From: Hyphomicrobiales bacterium | Lineage (GTDB): Bacteria > Pseudomonadota > Alphaproteobacteria > Rhizobiales > Xanthobacteraceae | Reading direction: 5' to 3' | Assembly (NCBI GenBank): GCA_021323775.1 | Contig: JAJPKK010000048.1 | Coordinates: 1-36,035 of the forward strand | Length of the DNA stretch: 36,035 nucleotides | Shown here: one piece after another, positions 8,204 through 17,315 of the stretch | How the letters are laid out: each line of letters starts with the position of its first letter | How positions within the stretch are numbered: position 1 is the stretch's first letter | The notes under the pieces: model-generated | Database searches by the model: none | Told to the model about the DNA's origin: nothing | The model's input: the letters and a program-made list of their open reading frames with translations, nothing else | Translations under genes and position numbers: made by a program

Positions 8204-8575
8204 GTGACTTCGTCGACCGTGCACAATCTCGTCATTTGCACGCTGTGTTCATGCAATCCCTGGCCGGTGCTCGGCCTTCCCCCCTATTGGTGCAAGGACC
8301 CGACTTTCAGGGCCCGATCGGCGCATGAGCCGCGCGCGGTACTCAAGGAGTTCGGTCTCGACACCCCCGCCGACGGTCGAGATCAAGACTTGGACAGCAG
8401 CGCCCAAATTCGATGGTTTGTCGTACCCGAAAAGCCCGTGGGGACCGACGGGATGCGCGAGGCGGAACTCGCTAGGCTTAGGCTCGTCACGCCGGAAGGT
8501 ATGATGGGGGTGGCCCGGGTGAGAAAACGCCCAGCCGTCCCATCGTGCGCGGCAGACACGCAAGGAGCGCGGTTG
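8204..8575 (+). pseudogene. Nitrile hydratase alpha-subunit remnant
   Basis: The reading frame contains VHNLVICTLCSCNPWPVLG, the metal-binding claw region of nitrile hydratase alpha subunits (CTLCSC, the cobalt-type form), followed by LPPYW, PRAVLKEFG, IRWFVVPEKPVGTDG and GMMGVARV, all in family order. About 90 residues of the N-terminal helical domain are missing and are replaced upstream by SMR-exporter sequence. The frame has no stop before it runs into the accessory gene, although a TGA overlapping that gene's ATG exists in another frame, which suggests a frameshift after about 8520. The GTG at 8204 is not a credible native start. A functional enzyme is unlikely. Confidence 0.75.
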
Positions 8576-8856
8576 ATGCAAACGCGGTTCGAGCATTTCG
8601 CGCTGACCAGCATGTTAGGGCAAGGAGACTCCCCGCCGCGGCTCGACGGCAAACTTTGCTTCGCTGAGCCATCGGAACGCCAAGCATTCGGGGTTCGCGT
8701 GCGCTTTCCAAGGCCGGACATTTGGACTGGGAGGACTTCCGGCTGAAGCTGATCACCGCCATCGGCGAGTGGGAAGACTCGCATGCGCTTGACGATCCGT
8801 CGTGGAGGTACTACGAGCGCTGGCTTACGGCGCTGGAACGCCTTTTTCTCGGCTGA
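8576..8856 (+). pseudogene. Frameshifted nitrile hydratase accessory (beta N-terminal-like) gene
   Basis: An intact Shine-Dalgarno (AAGGAG) lies 8 bp before ATG 8576. The first frame reads MQTRFEHFALTSMLGQ and LDGKLCFAEPSERQAFG, then loses homology near 8690-8705. The homologous frame continues as ALSKAGHLDWEDFRLKL and DDPSWRYYERWLTALERLF and ends at 8856. This matches nitrile hydratase accessory/activator proteins that resemble the N-terminus of the beta subunit. A single-base indel explains the break. No beta subunit or CobW/P47K-type activator follows. The remnant shows that a nitrile hydratase locus once stood here. Confidence 0.65.
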
Positions 8857-9313
8857 TCGCCCCCGAAGGTCTCTCGGCTCGGCTGCCGGACACCGCGCAC
8901 AATGGTCATGCTACGGAATCCTAATGTTCGCTTATGCCTCGGGCATGCCGCGGCGCCGAGCCCATGATAAAATCCGCGGCGTCGCGTTCGTGGTTTCTCA
9001 AACACCGATTTAGCCCCCTTGCCGAAAAACGACAGGTTTGGCCGCCTCTTTGGGCCGAGTTCGACGCGCTCGGCGAACGAAGGCGAATCGAAGGGCGAAC
9101 AAAAAGAGGCCGAGAATCTCGAGAAGTGGCCAGTCTACAGGTTTTGAGCGAGGGGGGTGAGTAATTACCGCGGGAGACAGTTGATCGGGAGTCGAAGGAG
9201 TTGCTGCGGTGAGCTGCTGCCGCCCGCGATGATCGATATCAATGTGAGGCGGCGATAAATTGCCCACGCGAGCAGTGTGATGTGGCATACTTAACAGCAG
9301 AAGGATCGCTCCC
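8857..9313. other. Intergenic stretch without recognisable gene
   Basis: Short open frames occur on both strands but none has a ribosome binding site or a recognisable product. Interrupted inverted repeats around 9045-9115 (CCTCTTT and AAAGAGG arms) give no clear element type. The last part must contain the promoter of the gene at 9314. Confidence 0.5.
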
Positions 9314-10351
9314 GTGATCTTCCGCCAGCTTTTCGATCAGGCTTCCAGCACGTACACCTACCTGCTCGCCAGCCGTCCCGGCGGCGAAGCGCTGATCATT
9401 GATCCGGTCCTGGACAAGGTTGACCGGTATCTGCAGCTCGTGAGCGAACTCGACCTGAAGCTCGTCAAAGCTGTGGATACGCATCTGCACGCCGACCACA
9501 TCACCGGCCTTGGCGCGCTGCGCGACCGCACCCATTGCATCACCGTGATGGGGGAGCAGACCAAGGCCGATGTTGTCTCAATGCGGCTTGCCGATGGCGA
9601 CAGGCTCACGATCGAAGGGCTGACGCTTGAGGCCATCTATACACCCGGCCACACCGACGACTCCTACAGCCTGGTGATGCCGGACCGGGTATTCACCGGC
9701 GATACGCTCCTGATCCGCGGAACCGGCCGCACCGATTTTCAGAACGGGGACCCGCGCGCCGAGTACGAGTCGATCTTTGGGCGGCTTCTGAGACTGCCGG
9801 AGGCAACGCTGGTTTATCCCGCCCATGATTACAAAGGCGACACGGTGTCCACGATCGGCGAGGAGAAGGCTTTCAACCCGCGCCTTCAGGTGAAGTCGGT
9901 CGAGGAATTTGTCGACCTGATGAATAGTCTGAGACTCCCCAATCCGAAGATGATGGACGTGGCCGTGCCGGCCAACATGAAAATCGGCCTGGCGCAGGAG
10001 GAGATCGCGCGCCGCGGCTGGGCCGTCAAGGCGCAGGAGGCGCAGCGCATGGTCGGCCTGTCAGACGTGGCGCTCGTCGATCTGCGCGAACGCAGCGAGC
10101 GGGAGCGCCATGGCGAAATTGCGGGGTCGATGCACGTGCCCTACCCGTCATTGCAGGAGAATATCCGCAGCGGCGGCATCCTTTATGAGCTGGCCAAATG
10201 CACGGGCAAGCGCCTCCTGTTCTACTGCGCCTACGGCGAACGCTCCGCGATGGCGGTCGAGGCCGCCCAGGAGGCTGGCCTCGCCGGCTCCTGCCATATC
10301 GACGGCGGGCTGGATGCCTGGAAGAAGGCCGGCGGGGAGCTGGCGCATTGA
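9314..10351 (+). CDS. Persulfide dioxygenase (ETHE1-like MBL fold) fused to rhodanese
   Basis: A two-domain cytoplasmic sulfur enzyme of 345 residues. Residues 1-235 are a metallo-beta-lactamase-fold domain with THLHADH (56-62), YTPGHTDDS, the family-typical FTGDTLLIRGTGRTDFQ and YPAHDYKG, which together give the mononuclear iron site of ETHE1-type glutathione persulfide dioxygenases. Residues 240-345 are a rhodanese domain with active-site Cys305 in the loop CAYGERS. The fusion would oxidise glutathione persulfide to sulfite and exchange sulfane sulfur with thiosulfate. GTG 9314 is chosen because AAGGA sits 8 bp upstream and the protein begins with the usual MIFRQLFD. No sulfide-responsive regulator is seen next to it. 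Confidence 0.88.
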   Translation: MIFRQLFDQASSTYTYLLASRPGGEALIIDPVLDKVDRYLQLVSELDLKLVKAVDTHLHADHITGLGALRDRTHCITVMGEQTKADVVSMRLADGDRLTIEGLTLEAIYTPGHTDDSYSLVMPDRVFTGDTLLIRGTGRTDFQNGDPRAEYESIFGRLLRLPEATLVYPAHDYKGDTVSTIGEEKAFNPRLQVKSVEEFVDLMNSLRLPNPKMMDVAVPANMKIGLAQEEIARRGWAVKAQEAQRMVGLSDVALVDLRERSERERHGEIAGSMHVPYPSLQENIRSGGILYELAKCTGKRLLFYCAYGERSAMAVEAAQEAGLAGSCHIDGGLDAWKKAGGELAH

Positions 10352-10567
10352 CCGGGCGAGCCGCAGAGCTATGCGCGCCGCCGGCCGCCCCTCGCTTCCC
10401 CCATGTTGACAAAAGGCCGGCGGCCGGCGCCGACATCACAAAGCCAAATCCGGTTGCCACGGCAGCCAGAAAGACGCATCCTGATTTCAGGGACCTGCGG
10501 TCGGCTGCCGGGCTGTTGGCGGGCATCACCGCAGGGAATGCTCACGTCAAAAAAGCCGCGGGGGAAT

Positions 10568-11548
10568 ATGATGACATCGCAGATCACCGTTTCGTTGACC
10601 GCAGCCGCGGTCGCCGCGGCGCTGCTCGCCGCACAGGCCCATGCGCAGACGACTGCGGGCACGGTCGATTCCCACGTCGCAGCCGCCAAGGCCGCGGCCG
10701 GAACCGAGCACGTCGCGTTGTTCGATGCGCTGTGCCGGCCCGCCTCAGGCCCGCCGCCTGCCGCGACCGGCCCGCGCCCGGCGCCCGAGCGGTCGACCTG
10801 GCACGCCGAGCCGGTCAAGGTGTTCGACAATCTCTATTACGTGGGCGAGAAAGAATATTCATCGTGGGCCATCGTCACTTCGGACGGCATCATCGTCGTC
10901 GACACCATCTGGGCCCATTCGGTTGACGATGAGATCGTCAACGGATTGAAAAAGCTTGGCTTCGATCCGGCCCGGATCAAATACGCGATCGTCAGCCACG
11001 CCCATATCGACCACATTGGCGGCGCCAGGTTCCTCCAGGACACCTACGGCACGCGCATCGTCATGTCGGCCGCGGACTGGGACTTCGCCGAGAAAAGCCC
11101 GCGGCTGCCTGCCGATATCAAGCCCAGGCGCGATGTGGTCGTGGCGGACAACGACAAGCTCACGCTCGGAGATACAACACTTTCGATACACCTCACGCCT
11201 GGCCACACGCCGGGAACGATATCGCTGCTCTATCCGGCGAAGGACGGCGGAGTTCCCCATCTCGTCGCCACCTGGGGCGGCACCGGGTTCAATTTCGAGC
11301 TGACCGCGGCGAATTTTCAGACCTACATCGACTCCGCCGTGAAATATCGCGATGTCGTCGCCAAATCCGGCGCCGATATTCTGCTCTCCAATCACACCAT
11401 CTTCGACGGCTCGCGTACGAAACTGCCCGCTATGGCGACCCGCAAAGCGGGCGATCCGAACCCTTATGTGATCGGCAACGACTCGGTGCAACGCTACGTG
11501 AAAGTCGCGGAGGAATGCGCGCGGGCGAATTTGCTGCGGCTCAAATGA
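10568..11548 (+). CDS. Periplasmic metallo-beta-lactamase-fold hydrolase, subclass B3-like
   Basis: A 326-residue exported protein with a signal peptide (residues 1-27, AQAHAQT near the cleavage site). Zinc ligands fit the B3 pattern: SHAHIDHIGG (HxHxDH), TPGHTPGTISL, and SNHTIFD as the late histidine. An N-terminal block with FDNLYYVGEKEYSSWAIVTSDG is also typical of B3-like proteins. It may hydrolyse beta-lactams or another ester or amide; many B3-like members have no tested beta-lactamase activity. The start is ATG 10568 or the adjacent ATG 10571, giving a proper signal peptide; the longer frame from 10403 lacks one. It lies 185 bp before murE on the same strand, where a dcw cluster would normally carry ftsI. 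Confidence 0.82.
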   Translation: MMTSQITVSLTAAAVAAALLAAQAHAQTTAGTVDSHVAAAKAAAGTEHVALFDALCRPASGPPPAATGPRPAPERSTWHAEPVKVFDNLYYVGEKEYSSWAIVTSDGIIVVDTIWAHSVDDEIVNGLKKLGFDPARIKYAIVSHAHIDHIGGARFLQDTYGTRIVMSAADWDFAEKSPRLPADIKPRRDVVVADNDKLTLGDTTLSIHLTPGHTPGTISLLYPAKDGGVPHLVATWGGTGFNFELTAANFQTYIDSAVKYRDVVAKSGADILLSNHTIFDGSRTKLPAMATRKAGDPNPYVIGNDSVQRYVKVAEECARANLLRLK

Positions 11549-11733
11549 GGCCGCCTGGCTCCCGGCGTAAGGGCGTAGCGCGCGCTGCGCTTCGTTTATT
11601 GCGCCGTGCGCCCGATGCTGAAGACGCCCGGAGAGAATCTGTTCTAACGCTACGGATCGGTTGCGGCGAATCCTCGTTGGTATAAACGAGCCCTTGGGGC
11701 GGCTCGCGCTCGATTCGAGGGCTCGGCGACGCA

Positions 11734-13191
11734 ATGATGCTACGTGACCTGCTGACCGGCGAGGCCCGCTGCGACGGGCGTTTTGGGACATTGGCTGTGA
11801 CCGGAATTTCGGCGGACAGCCGCGCTGTGAAACCCGGTTTCTTGTTTGCCGCCGTGCGAGGCGCCAAGAGCGATGGACTGGCCTTTCTGCCGCAGGCGGT
11901 GGCGGGAGGGGCGGTCGCTGTTCTGGCCGATAGGGAACCGCCCGCTGCTTTCGAAGACCACATCGCCTGGGTGAGCGTCCCTGATGTGCGGCGCGCGCTG
12001 GCGCTTGCTGCGGCGAAGTTCTATCCCCGGCAGCCCGCGACCATTGCGGCCGTCACCGGCACCAGCGGCAAGACTTCAGTGGCTTCCTTCACGCGCCAGA
12101 TCTGGACCGCGCTCGGGCACGCCGCCGCCAGCATCGGCACCATCGGGGTGGTCACGCCGGCCGGCGAGCAGTACGGTGCGTTGACGACGCCCGATCCGGT
12201 CGAACTCCATCGCATCGTTGACCGCATTGCCGGCGAGGGGATCACGCATCTGGCGATCGAGGCGTCATCCCACGGGCTCGATCAGCGCCGCCTCGACGGC
12301 CTCGATGTCCGCATCGCCGCCTTCACCAACATCAGTCGGGATCACCTCGACTACCACGGCACATTCGAGGCGTACCGCGAGGCCAAGCTGATCTTGTTCC
12401 GGAACTTGGTGAAACAGGACGGCGTTGCTGTGATCGCGATCGATCATGGCTTCGCCGCCGATGTGGCAGATGCAGCACGCGCTCGCGGACTGCGCATCAT
12501 CGAGGTCGGACGGACGGCCCGGGATATCCGGCTCGTCGCGTCTGCAATCGATGGATTTTCTCAGGTTTTGACGCTCGAGCATGACGGCGGGAAATGTCAA
12601 GTGCGGTTGCCGCTGGTTGGTGCATTTCAGGTCGAAAACGCGCTGGTCGCAGCCGGTCAGGCGATTGCGGCCGGCGGCGACGCCGCCGCGGTCTTCGCCG
12701 CGCTTGAGGGATTGGTCGGCGCCAGAGGGCGGCTTGAACTGGTCGGCCGCAAATCCGGTGCGCCGATCTTTGTCGACTATGCGCACAAGCCGGATGCGCT
12801 CGCCAAGGCGCTTGACGCACTGCGTCCCTATGTGAGCCGCAAGCTCGTCGTGGTATTCGGCGCCGGGGGCGACCGCGATGCCGGCAAGCGGCCCCTGATG
12901 GGAGCGATCGCGGCCGCGAAGGCGGATCGTGTTATTGTCACTGACGACAACCCCCGCAGCGAAAGCCCGAGCGCAATCAGGGCTGCGATCCTCACGGGCG
13001 CCTCCGGGGCCGAGGAGATTGGTGACCGCAATGAGGCAATTTACCGCGCGGTGGCTGATCTTAAGGCCGGTGACGTGCTTCTGATTGCCGGCAAAGGTCA
13101 CGAAACCGGTCAGATTATCGGCCAAAAGACCGTGCCTTTCAGCGACCACGAGGCGGTGCGGGACGCGCTCGCTGCAGGAGGGCTGTCATGA
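11734..13191 (+). CDS. murE: UDP-MurNAc-L-Ala-D-Glu:meso-diaminopimelate ligase
   Basis: Cytoplasmic Mur ligase of 485 residues that adds meso-diaminopimelate to UDP-MurNAc-dipeptide. It shows the N-terminal UDP-binding motif GISADSRAVKPGFLFAA, the P-loop TGTSGKTS (the common Asn is Ser here), the central EASSHGLDQRR and TNISRDHLDYHGT, and FVDYAHKPDAL. DNPRSE (about 405-410) is the signature for diaminopimelate rather than lysine. KGHETGQ closes the C-terminal domain. ATG 11734 is followed by another ATG. The murF start overlaps its stop (ATGA), so the two are translationally coupled. Confidence 0.96.
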   Translation: MMLRDLLTGEARCDGRFGTLAVTGISADSRAVKPGFLFAAVRGAKSDGLAFLPQAVAGGAVAVLADREPPAAFEDHIAWVSVPDVRRALALAAAKFYPRQPATIAAVTGTSGKTSVASFTRQIWTALGHAAASIGTIGVVTPAGEQYGALTTPDPVELHRIVDRIAGEGITHLAIEASSHGLDQRRLDGLDVRIAAFTNISRDHLDYHGTFEAYREAKLILFRNLVKQDGVAVIAIDHGFAADVADAARARGLRIIEVGRTARDIRLVASAIDGFSQVLTLEHDGGKCQVRLPLVGAFQVENALVAAGQAIAAGGDAAAVFAALEGLVGARGRLELVGRKSGAPIFVDYAHKPDALAKALDALRPYVSRKLVVVFGAGGDRDAGKRPLMGAIAAAKADRVIVTDDNPRSESPSAIRAAILTGASGAEEIGDRNEAIYRAVADLKAGDVLLIAGKGHETGQIIGQKTVPFSDHEAVRDALAAGGLS

Positions 13192-14660
13192 TGGCGTCGC
13201 TATGGACGGTCGAGGCGATCGCGGCTGCGACCGGAGCAGAGTGCGTTGGCCCTCTGCCGCAGGCCGTCACGGGGATTTCCATCGACAGCCGCACCGTGAC
13301 AGCCGGCGAGGCCTTTTTCGCCATCAAGGGCGACACCCATGATGGCCACGATTTTGTCACCGCCGCGCTCAGGCAGGGTGCGGCGCTCGCGGTTGTAGCG
13401 CGGAAAAGGCGCGATGAATGCGGCGATGACGCGCCCCTTCTGGTGGTTAATGATGTGCTCGAAGCATTGCGTGCCCTCGCGCGCGCCGCGCGCCGGCGCT
13501 CGGCGGCAAAGATAGTGGCAGTGACCGGCTCGGTTGGGAAGACGTCAACCAAGGCGGCGCTGGCGCTCGCCCTCGCCGCAAGCGGAGAAACCCACGCATC
13601 GGCAGCATCGTTCAACAACCACTGGGGTGTGCCGTTATCGCTTGCCCGGATGCCTGAGTCGGCCCGCTACGGGATATTCGAGATCGGCATGAATCATGCT
13701 GGCGAAATTACGCCGCTCGTGCGCATGGTGCGTCCGCATGTGGCGATCATCACCGCGGTCGAGCCGGTGCATCTTGAATTTTTCTCCTCGGTGGAAGAAA
13801 TCGCGGATGCCAAGGCTGAAATCTTTCTGGGACTCGAGCCTGGGGGCGCCGCCGTCATCAACCGCGATAATCCGCATTTCGCACGGCTGCGCCGCCGCGC
13901 CGAAGAAGCGGGGGTCGGCAACGTCGTCTCGTTCGGCGAACATGCGCACGCCGAGACGCGCCTTATCAAATGCGCCCTCCACCCTGATTGCTCGACTGTC
14001 GAGGCGAAGATCCTGGGCCAGCCCGTCACTTACAAGGTCGGCGCTCCGGGGCGGCATCTGGTGATGAATTCGCTCGCGGCGCTGACGGCGGCAAGCCTGG
14101 TCGGCGCCGATCTCGCCCGGGCTGCGGTCGCATTGGCGCAACAGGCGCCGGCGGCCGGCCGCGGCACGCGGATAACGCTCGAACTGCCAGGGGGGCGGGC
14201 GCTTCTCATCGACGAGAGCTACAACGCCAATCCGACCTCCATGCGGGCCGCGCTCGCGCTGCTCGGCCAGGCGCCGCTGGCGCCCCCCGGGCGGCGGATT
14301 GCGGTCCTCGGCGATATGCTGGAATTGGGGCCGACCAGCGAGGACCTTCATCGCGGCCTGATCGATGCGATCTGCCAGAACGGCATCGATCTCGTCTACT
14401 GCGCCGGCCCCCTGATGGCGGCGCTGTGGGATGTGCTTCCCTCCGCCCGCCGCGGCGGCTATGCAAAAACGGCGGCGGAGTTGGAGCCGCAGGTCATCGC
14501 CGCGGTTCGCGCCGGCGACGCCATCATGGTCAAGGCGTCGCTCGGCTCCCGGATGGGACCGCTCGTCAAGGCGCTCGTGCGGCACCATTCCTCACTGCCT
14601 CCCTCCCTTTCCCCGCTTGCGGGAGAGGTGAGGGAGGAGGAGGTGCGAGTACAGGGCTGA
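13188..14660 (+). CDS. murF: UDP-MurNAc-tripeptide:D-Ala-D-Ala ligase with repeat-encoded tail
   Basis: Adds D-alanyl-D-alanine to the UDP-MurNAc-tripeptide. Visible features are [18 protein letters not shown] at the N-terminus, the P-loop [39 protein letters not shown] and [15 protein letters not shown], then a C-terminal domain ending [17 protein letters not shown], which is the usual end of MurF. About 23 further residues ([14 protein letters not shown] and onward) come from a palindromic repeat at 14598-14642 and look like an acquired tail. Its ATG overlaps the murE stop by 4 bp, and mraY starts 4 bp after its stop. Confidence 0.95.
   Translation: MMASLWTVEAIAAATGAECVGPLPQAVTGISIDSRTVTAGEAFFAIKGDTHDGHDFVTAALRQGAALAVVARKRRDECGDDAPLLVVNDVLEALRALARAARRRSAAKIVAVTGSVGKTSTKAALALALAASGETHASAASFNNHWGVPLSLARMPESARYGIFEIGMNHAGEITPLVRMVRPHVAIITAVEPVHLEFFSSVEEIADAKAEIFLGLEPGGAAVINRDNPHFARLRRRAEEAGVGNVVSFGEHAHAETRLIKCALHPDCSTVEAKILGQPVTYKVGAPGRHLVMNSLAALTAASLVGADLARAAVALAQQAPAAGRGTRITLELPGGRALLIDESYNANPTSMRAALALLGQAPLAPPGRRIAVLGDMLELGPTSEDLHRGLIDAICQNGIDLVYCAGPLMAALWDVLPSARRGGYAKTAAELEPQVIAAVRAGDAIMVKASLGSRMGPLVKALVRHHSSLPPSLSPLAGEVREEEVRVQG
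14598..14642. repeat. GC-rich palindromic element at the 3' end of murF
   Basis: A single imperfect copy of the CCCTCCC...GCTTGCGGG...GAGGG family (core TCCCCGCTTGCGGGAGAGG). It lies wholly inside the murF frame and supplies its last codons. It ends 22 bp before the mraY start, so its hairpin could affect ribosome movement from murF to mraY. Confidence 0.75.
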
Positions 14661-14664
14661 ATCC

Positions 14665-15750
14665 ATGTTCTATTGGCTGAGCCAGTTTTCCGACACCATT
14701 TCGGTCCTCAGGGTGCTGCGTTACATCACATTCCGCACCGGCGGAGCGATGTTTACGGCCGGCTTCTTCGTGTTTCTGTTCGGCCCTATGATCATCAACC
14801 GCTTGCGGCTGCGGCAAGGCAAGGGTCAGCCGATCCGCCCCGACGGGCCGCAATCGCATCTCGTCACCAAGAAGGGCACGCCCACCATGGGCGGCCTCAT
14901 GATCCTGTCGGGGTTCATCGTTTCGACAGTGCTATGGGCCAACCCTGGCAATCCTTACGTCTGGGTCGTCCTCGGGGTGACGCTCGGCTTCGGCTCGATC
15001 GGCTTCTACGATGATTATCTCAAGGTGACGAAACAAACTCACGCCGGCATTTCCGGACGAACCCGTCTGTTGATCGAATTTCTCATTGCGGGCGCCGCCT
15101 GTTACGCGATTGTGGCGCTTGGCCGCGCGCCGATGGCGACGTCGCTCGCATTCCCCTTCTTCAAGGACGTGCTCCTCGATCTCGGCTGGTTCTTCATTAT
15201 CTTCGGCGCCTTCATCGTGGTCGGCGCCGGCAACGCCGTGAACCTCACCGACGGGCTCGATGGCCTTGCGATCGGGCCTGTCATGATCGCCGCCGGGTGT
15301 TTCGGGGCGATTGCGTGGGCGATCGGCAACGCGAACTTCGCCGAATACCTGCAGGTCAATTTCGTGTTCGGCGCAGGCGAGCTGGCGGTGCTGTGCGGAG
15401 CCATTCTGGGCGCCGGCCTCGGCTTCCTGTGGTTCAATTGTCCTCCCGCCTCGATCTTCATGGGCGACACCGGTTCGCTTGCGCTCGGGGGGCTCCTCGG
15501 AACCATCGCGGTGATCACCAAACACGAGATCGTCCTTGCCATCATCGGCGGACTGTTCGTGCTCGAGGCGGTCTCGGTGATCGTGCAGGTGGTGTCGTTC
15601 AAACTCACCGGCAAACGGGTGTTCAAGATGGCGCCGATCCATCACCATTTCGAGCAGCTCGGCTGGACCGAACCCCAGATCGTGATCCGCTTCTGGATCA
15701 TCGCAGTGGTGCTGGCGCTTGCGGGATTGTCGACACTCAAGCTCAGATGA
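14665..15750 (+). CDS. mraY: Phospho-N-acetylmuramoyl-pentapeptide-transferase
   Basis: Polytopic inner-membrane enzyme of 361 residues that transfers phospho-MurNAc-pentapeptide from UDP to undecaprenyl phosphate, forming lipid I. Family motifs are in order: [11 protein letters not shown] near residue 73, the catalytic Asp pair in [39 protein letters not shown], and [16 protein letters not shown] near the C-terminus. About ten hydrophobic helices are visible. The start ATG 14665 gives the usual [12 protein letters not shown]. It belongs to the murE-murF-mraY-murD transcription unit. A paired palindromic element separates it from murD. Confidence 0.97.
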   Translation: MFYWLSQFSDTISVLRVLRYITFRTGGAMFTAGFFVFLFGPMIINRLRLRQGKGQPIRPDGPQSHLVTKKGTPTMGGLMILSGFIVSTVLWANPGNPYVWVVLGVTLGFGSIGFYDDYLKVTKQTHAGISGRTRLLIEFLIAGAACYAIVALGRAPMATSLAFPFFKDVLLDLGWFFIIFGAFIVVGAGNAVNLTDGLDGLAIGPVMIAAGCFGAIAWAIGNANFAEYLQVNFVFGAGELAVLCGAILGAGLGFLWFNCPPASIFMGDTGSLALGGLLGTIAVITKHEIVLAIIGGLFVLEAVSVIVQVVSFKLTGKRVFKMAPIHHHFEQLGWTEPQIVIRFWIIAVVLALAGLSTLKLR

Positions 15751-15778
15751 ATCGTGATGACTGCGGGAGCGGCCTGCT

Positions 15779-15880
15779 TTCCCTTCCCCGCTTGCGGGGA
15801 GGGTTAGGGAGGGGCAAGTTCCACGGCACGGGCTCGCCGGAAGAGCCCCCTCCCCAACCCTCCCAGCAAGCGGGAGAGGG
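15779..15880. repeat. Inverted pair of GC-rich palindromic elements between mraY and murD
   Basis: Copies at 15779-15815 (core CCCCGCTTGCGGGGAGGG) and 15845-15880 (core CCCTCCCAGCAAGCGGGAGAGGG in part) face each other across about 30 bp, as at 1386-1491. The two can also pair with each other into one long hairpin. The pair leaves the murD frame open, so an N-terminally extended MurD is formally possible. Confidence 0.8.
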
Positions 15881-15899
15881 GAATCGCAAGGATGCCGCC

Positions 15900-17306
15900 G
15901 TGATCCCCATCACCACCTTTGCTGGCAAAAAAGTCGCCGTGTTCGGTCTCGGCGGCTCCGGGACGGTCGCTGCAAATGCCCTGACCGCCGGCGGGGCCGA
16001 GGTGGTGGGCTGGGACGACAGCGAGGACCGCATCGCTGAGGCGGCAGGTGCGGGCATTCCGGTCAAGAACCTGCGCGATCTCGACTGGAGCGGGACCGCG
16101 GCGCTCGTCCTCGCGCCGGGCGTGCCGCTCACCCACCCGGCGCCGCACTGGTCGGTCGGACTTGCCCGCGCCATGGCGGTCGAAGTGATCGGCGATATCG
16201 AGCTGTTCTGCCGCGAGCGGCGCGCCCATGCGCCGCAAGCGCCTTTCGTCGCCGTCACCGGCACCAATGGCAAGTCGACCACAACAGCGCTGATCGCCCA
16301 TATCTGCGGCAAGGCCGGCTTTGACACCCAGCTCGGCGGCAACATCGGCACTGCCGTTCTCTCCCTCGCGCCGCCGAAGATCGGGCGCGTGCATGTGATC
16401 GAGTGCTCGTCATTCCAGATCGACCTCGCGACGAGCATCGACCCCTCGGTCGGGATCTTGATCAATCTCACGGAGGACCATCTCGACCGCCACGGCACCA
16501 TGGACAACTACGCTGCCATCAAGGAACGTCTGATCGCGGGCGTCCCGCTTAACGGCACTGCGATCGTCGGTGTTGACGACAACCGGTGCCAGGCGATTGC
16601 GGACCGGGCAGCGCGCAACGGCCGCCGCGTGGTGCGCGTTTCGGTCCGTCACCCGGTGGCTTACGGGATTTATGTAGACGCCGGACGCATCCTCGAGGCC
16701 ACCGGCGGCACTGCGCAGGAAGTTGCTCAACTCGGCAATATCGGGCCCTTGCGGGGGCGCCACAACGCCCAGAACGCTGCTTGCGCGGTGGCCGCCGGGC
16801 TGGCGCTCGGGGTCGACCGCCGCGTCATCCAGGCGGCGCTGCGGTCGTTCCCCGGCCTGGCGCACCGCATGGAAGAGGTTGGCCGCAAGGAGCGGGTCCT
16901 GTTCATCAACGATTCGAAAGCCACCAACGCCGATTCCGCCGCCCAGGCCTTAGCCTGCTTCGACGATATCTTTTGGATCGCCGGCGGCAAGCCCAAGACC
17001 GGCGGCATCGAGCGGCTCTCCGGGTATTTTCCCCGCATCCGCAAGGCCTACCTGATTGGCGCCGCTGCGGAGGAGTTCGCCAAAACGCTCACCGGCAAGG
17101 TGGACCATGTGATGGCCGGCACGCTCGACCGCGCCGTTGAGGAAGCCGCGCGCGATGCCGCAGCATCCGGCCTTGATCACCCCGTCGTGCTGCTGTCTCC
17201 GGCTTGCGCATCGTACGATCAGTTCGAGAATTTCGAAGCGCGGGGGGCGGTGTTTCGCAAACTCGTCCAGAGCCTGCCTGAAGTTGTCGCGCCGGTTCGG
17301 AGGTGA
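15900..17306 (+). CDS. murD: UDP-MurNAc-L-alanine:D-glutamate ligase
   Basis: Cytoplasmic Mur ligase of 468 residues that adds D-glutamate to UDP-MurNAc-L-Ala. It shows a Rossmann-like start with [15 protein letters not shown], the P-loop [15 protein letters not shown] (about residue 120), [60 protein letters not shown] and [12 protein letters not shown]. The start chosen is GTG 15900 ([16 protein letters not shown]) because AAGGA lies 7 bp upstream and homologues begin there. An in-frame ATG at 15747 would add 51 residues translated from the palindromic pair and is less likely. It ends the preserved dcw segment: ftsW, murG and murC do not follow. Confidence 0.95.
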   Translation: MIPITTFAGKKVAVFGLGGSGTVAANALTAGGAEVVGWDDSEDRIAEAAGAGIPVKNLRDLDWSGTAALVLAPGVPLTHPAPHWSVGLARAMAVEVIGDIELFCRERRAHAPQAPFVAVTGTNGKSTTTALIAHICGKAGFDTQLGGNIGTAVLSLAPPKIGRVHVIECSSFQIDLATSIDPSVGILINLTEDHLDRHGTMDNYAAIKERLIAGVPLNGTAIVGVDDNRCQAIADRAARNGRRVVRVSVRHPVAYGIYVDAGRILEATGGTAQEVAQLGNIGPLRGRHNAQNAACAVAAGLALGVDRRVIQAALRSFPGLAHRMEEVGRKERVLFINDSKATNADSAAQALACFDDIFWIAGGKPKTGGIERLSGYFPRIRKAYLIGAAAEEFAKTLTGKVDHVMAGTLDRAVEEAARDAAASGLDHPVVLLSPACASYDQFENFEARGAVFRKLVQSLPEVVAPVRR

Positions 17307-17315
17307 GCTGAGAAA

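Noticed and set aside
6984-8207. 407-codon open frame antisense to the secreted protein gene
   Set aside because: The minus-strand protein has a signal peptide, strong ribosome binding site and family motifs; this frame has none.
9010-9288. 92-codon minus-strand frame with a short hydrophobic segment
   Set aside because: No ribosome binding site or recognisable family, and it overlaps the promoter region of the gene at 9314.
10403-10567. Upstream extension of the B3-like MBL gene
   Set aside because: It would put 55 basic residues before a well-formed signal peptide.
15297-15899. Long N-terminal extension of the murD frame into mraY
   Set aside because: It overlaps mraY and the repeat pair. 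GTG 15900 has a good ribosome binding site and gives the expected MurD N-terminus.
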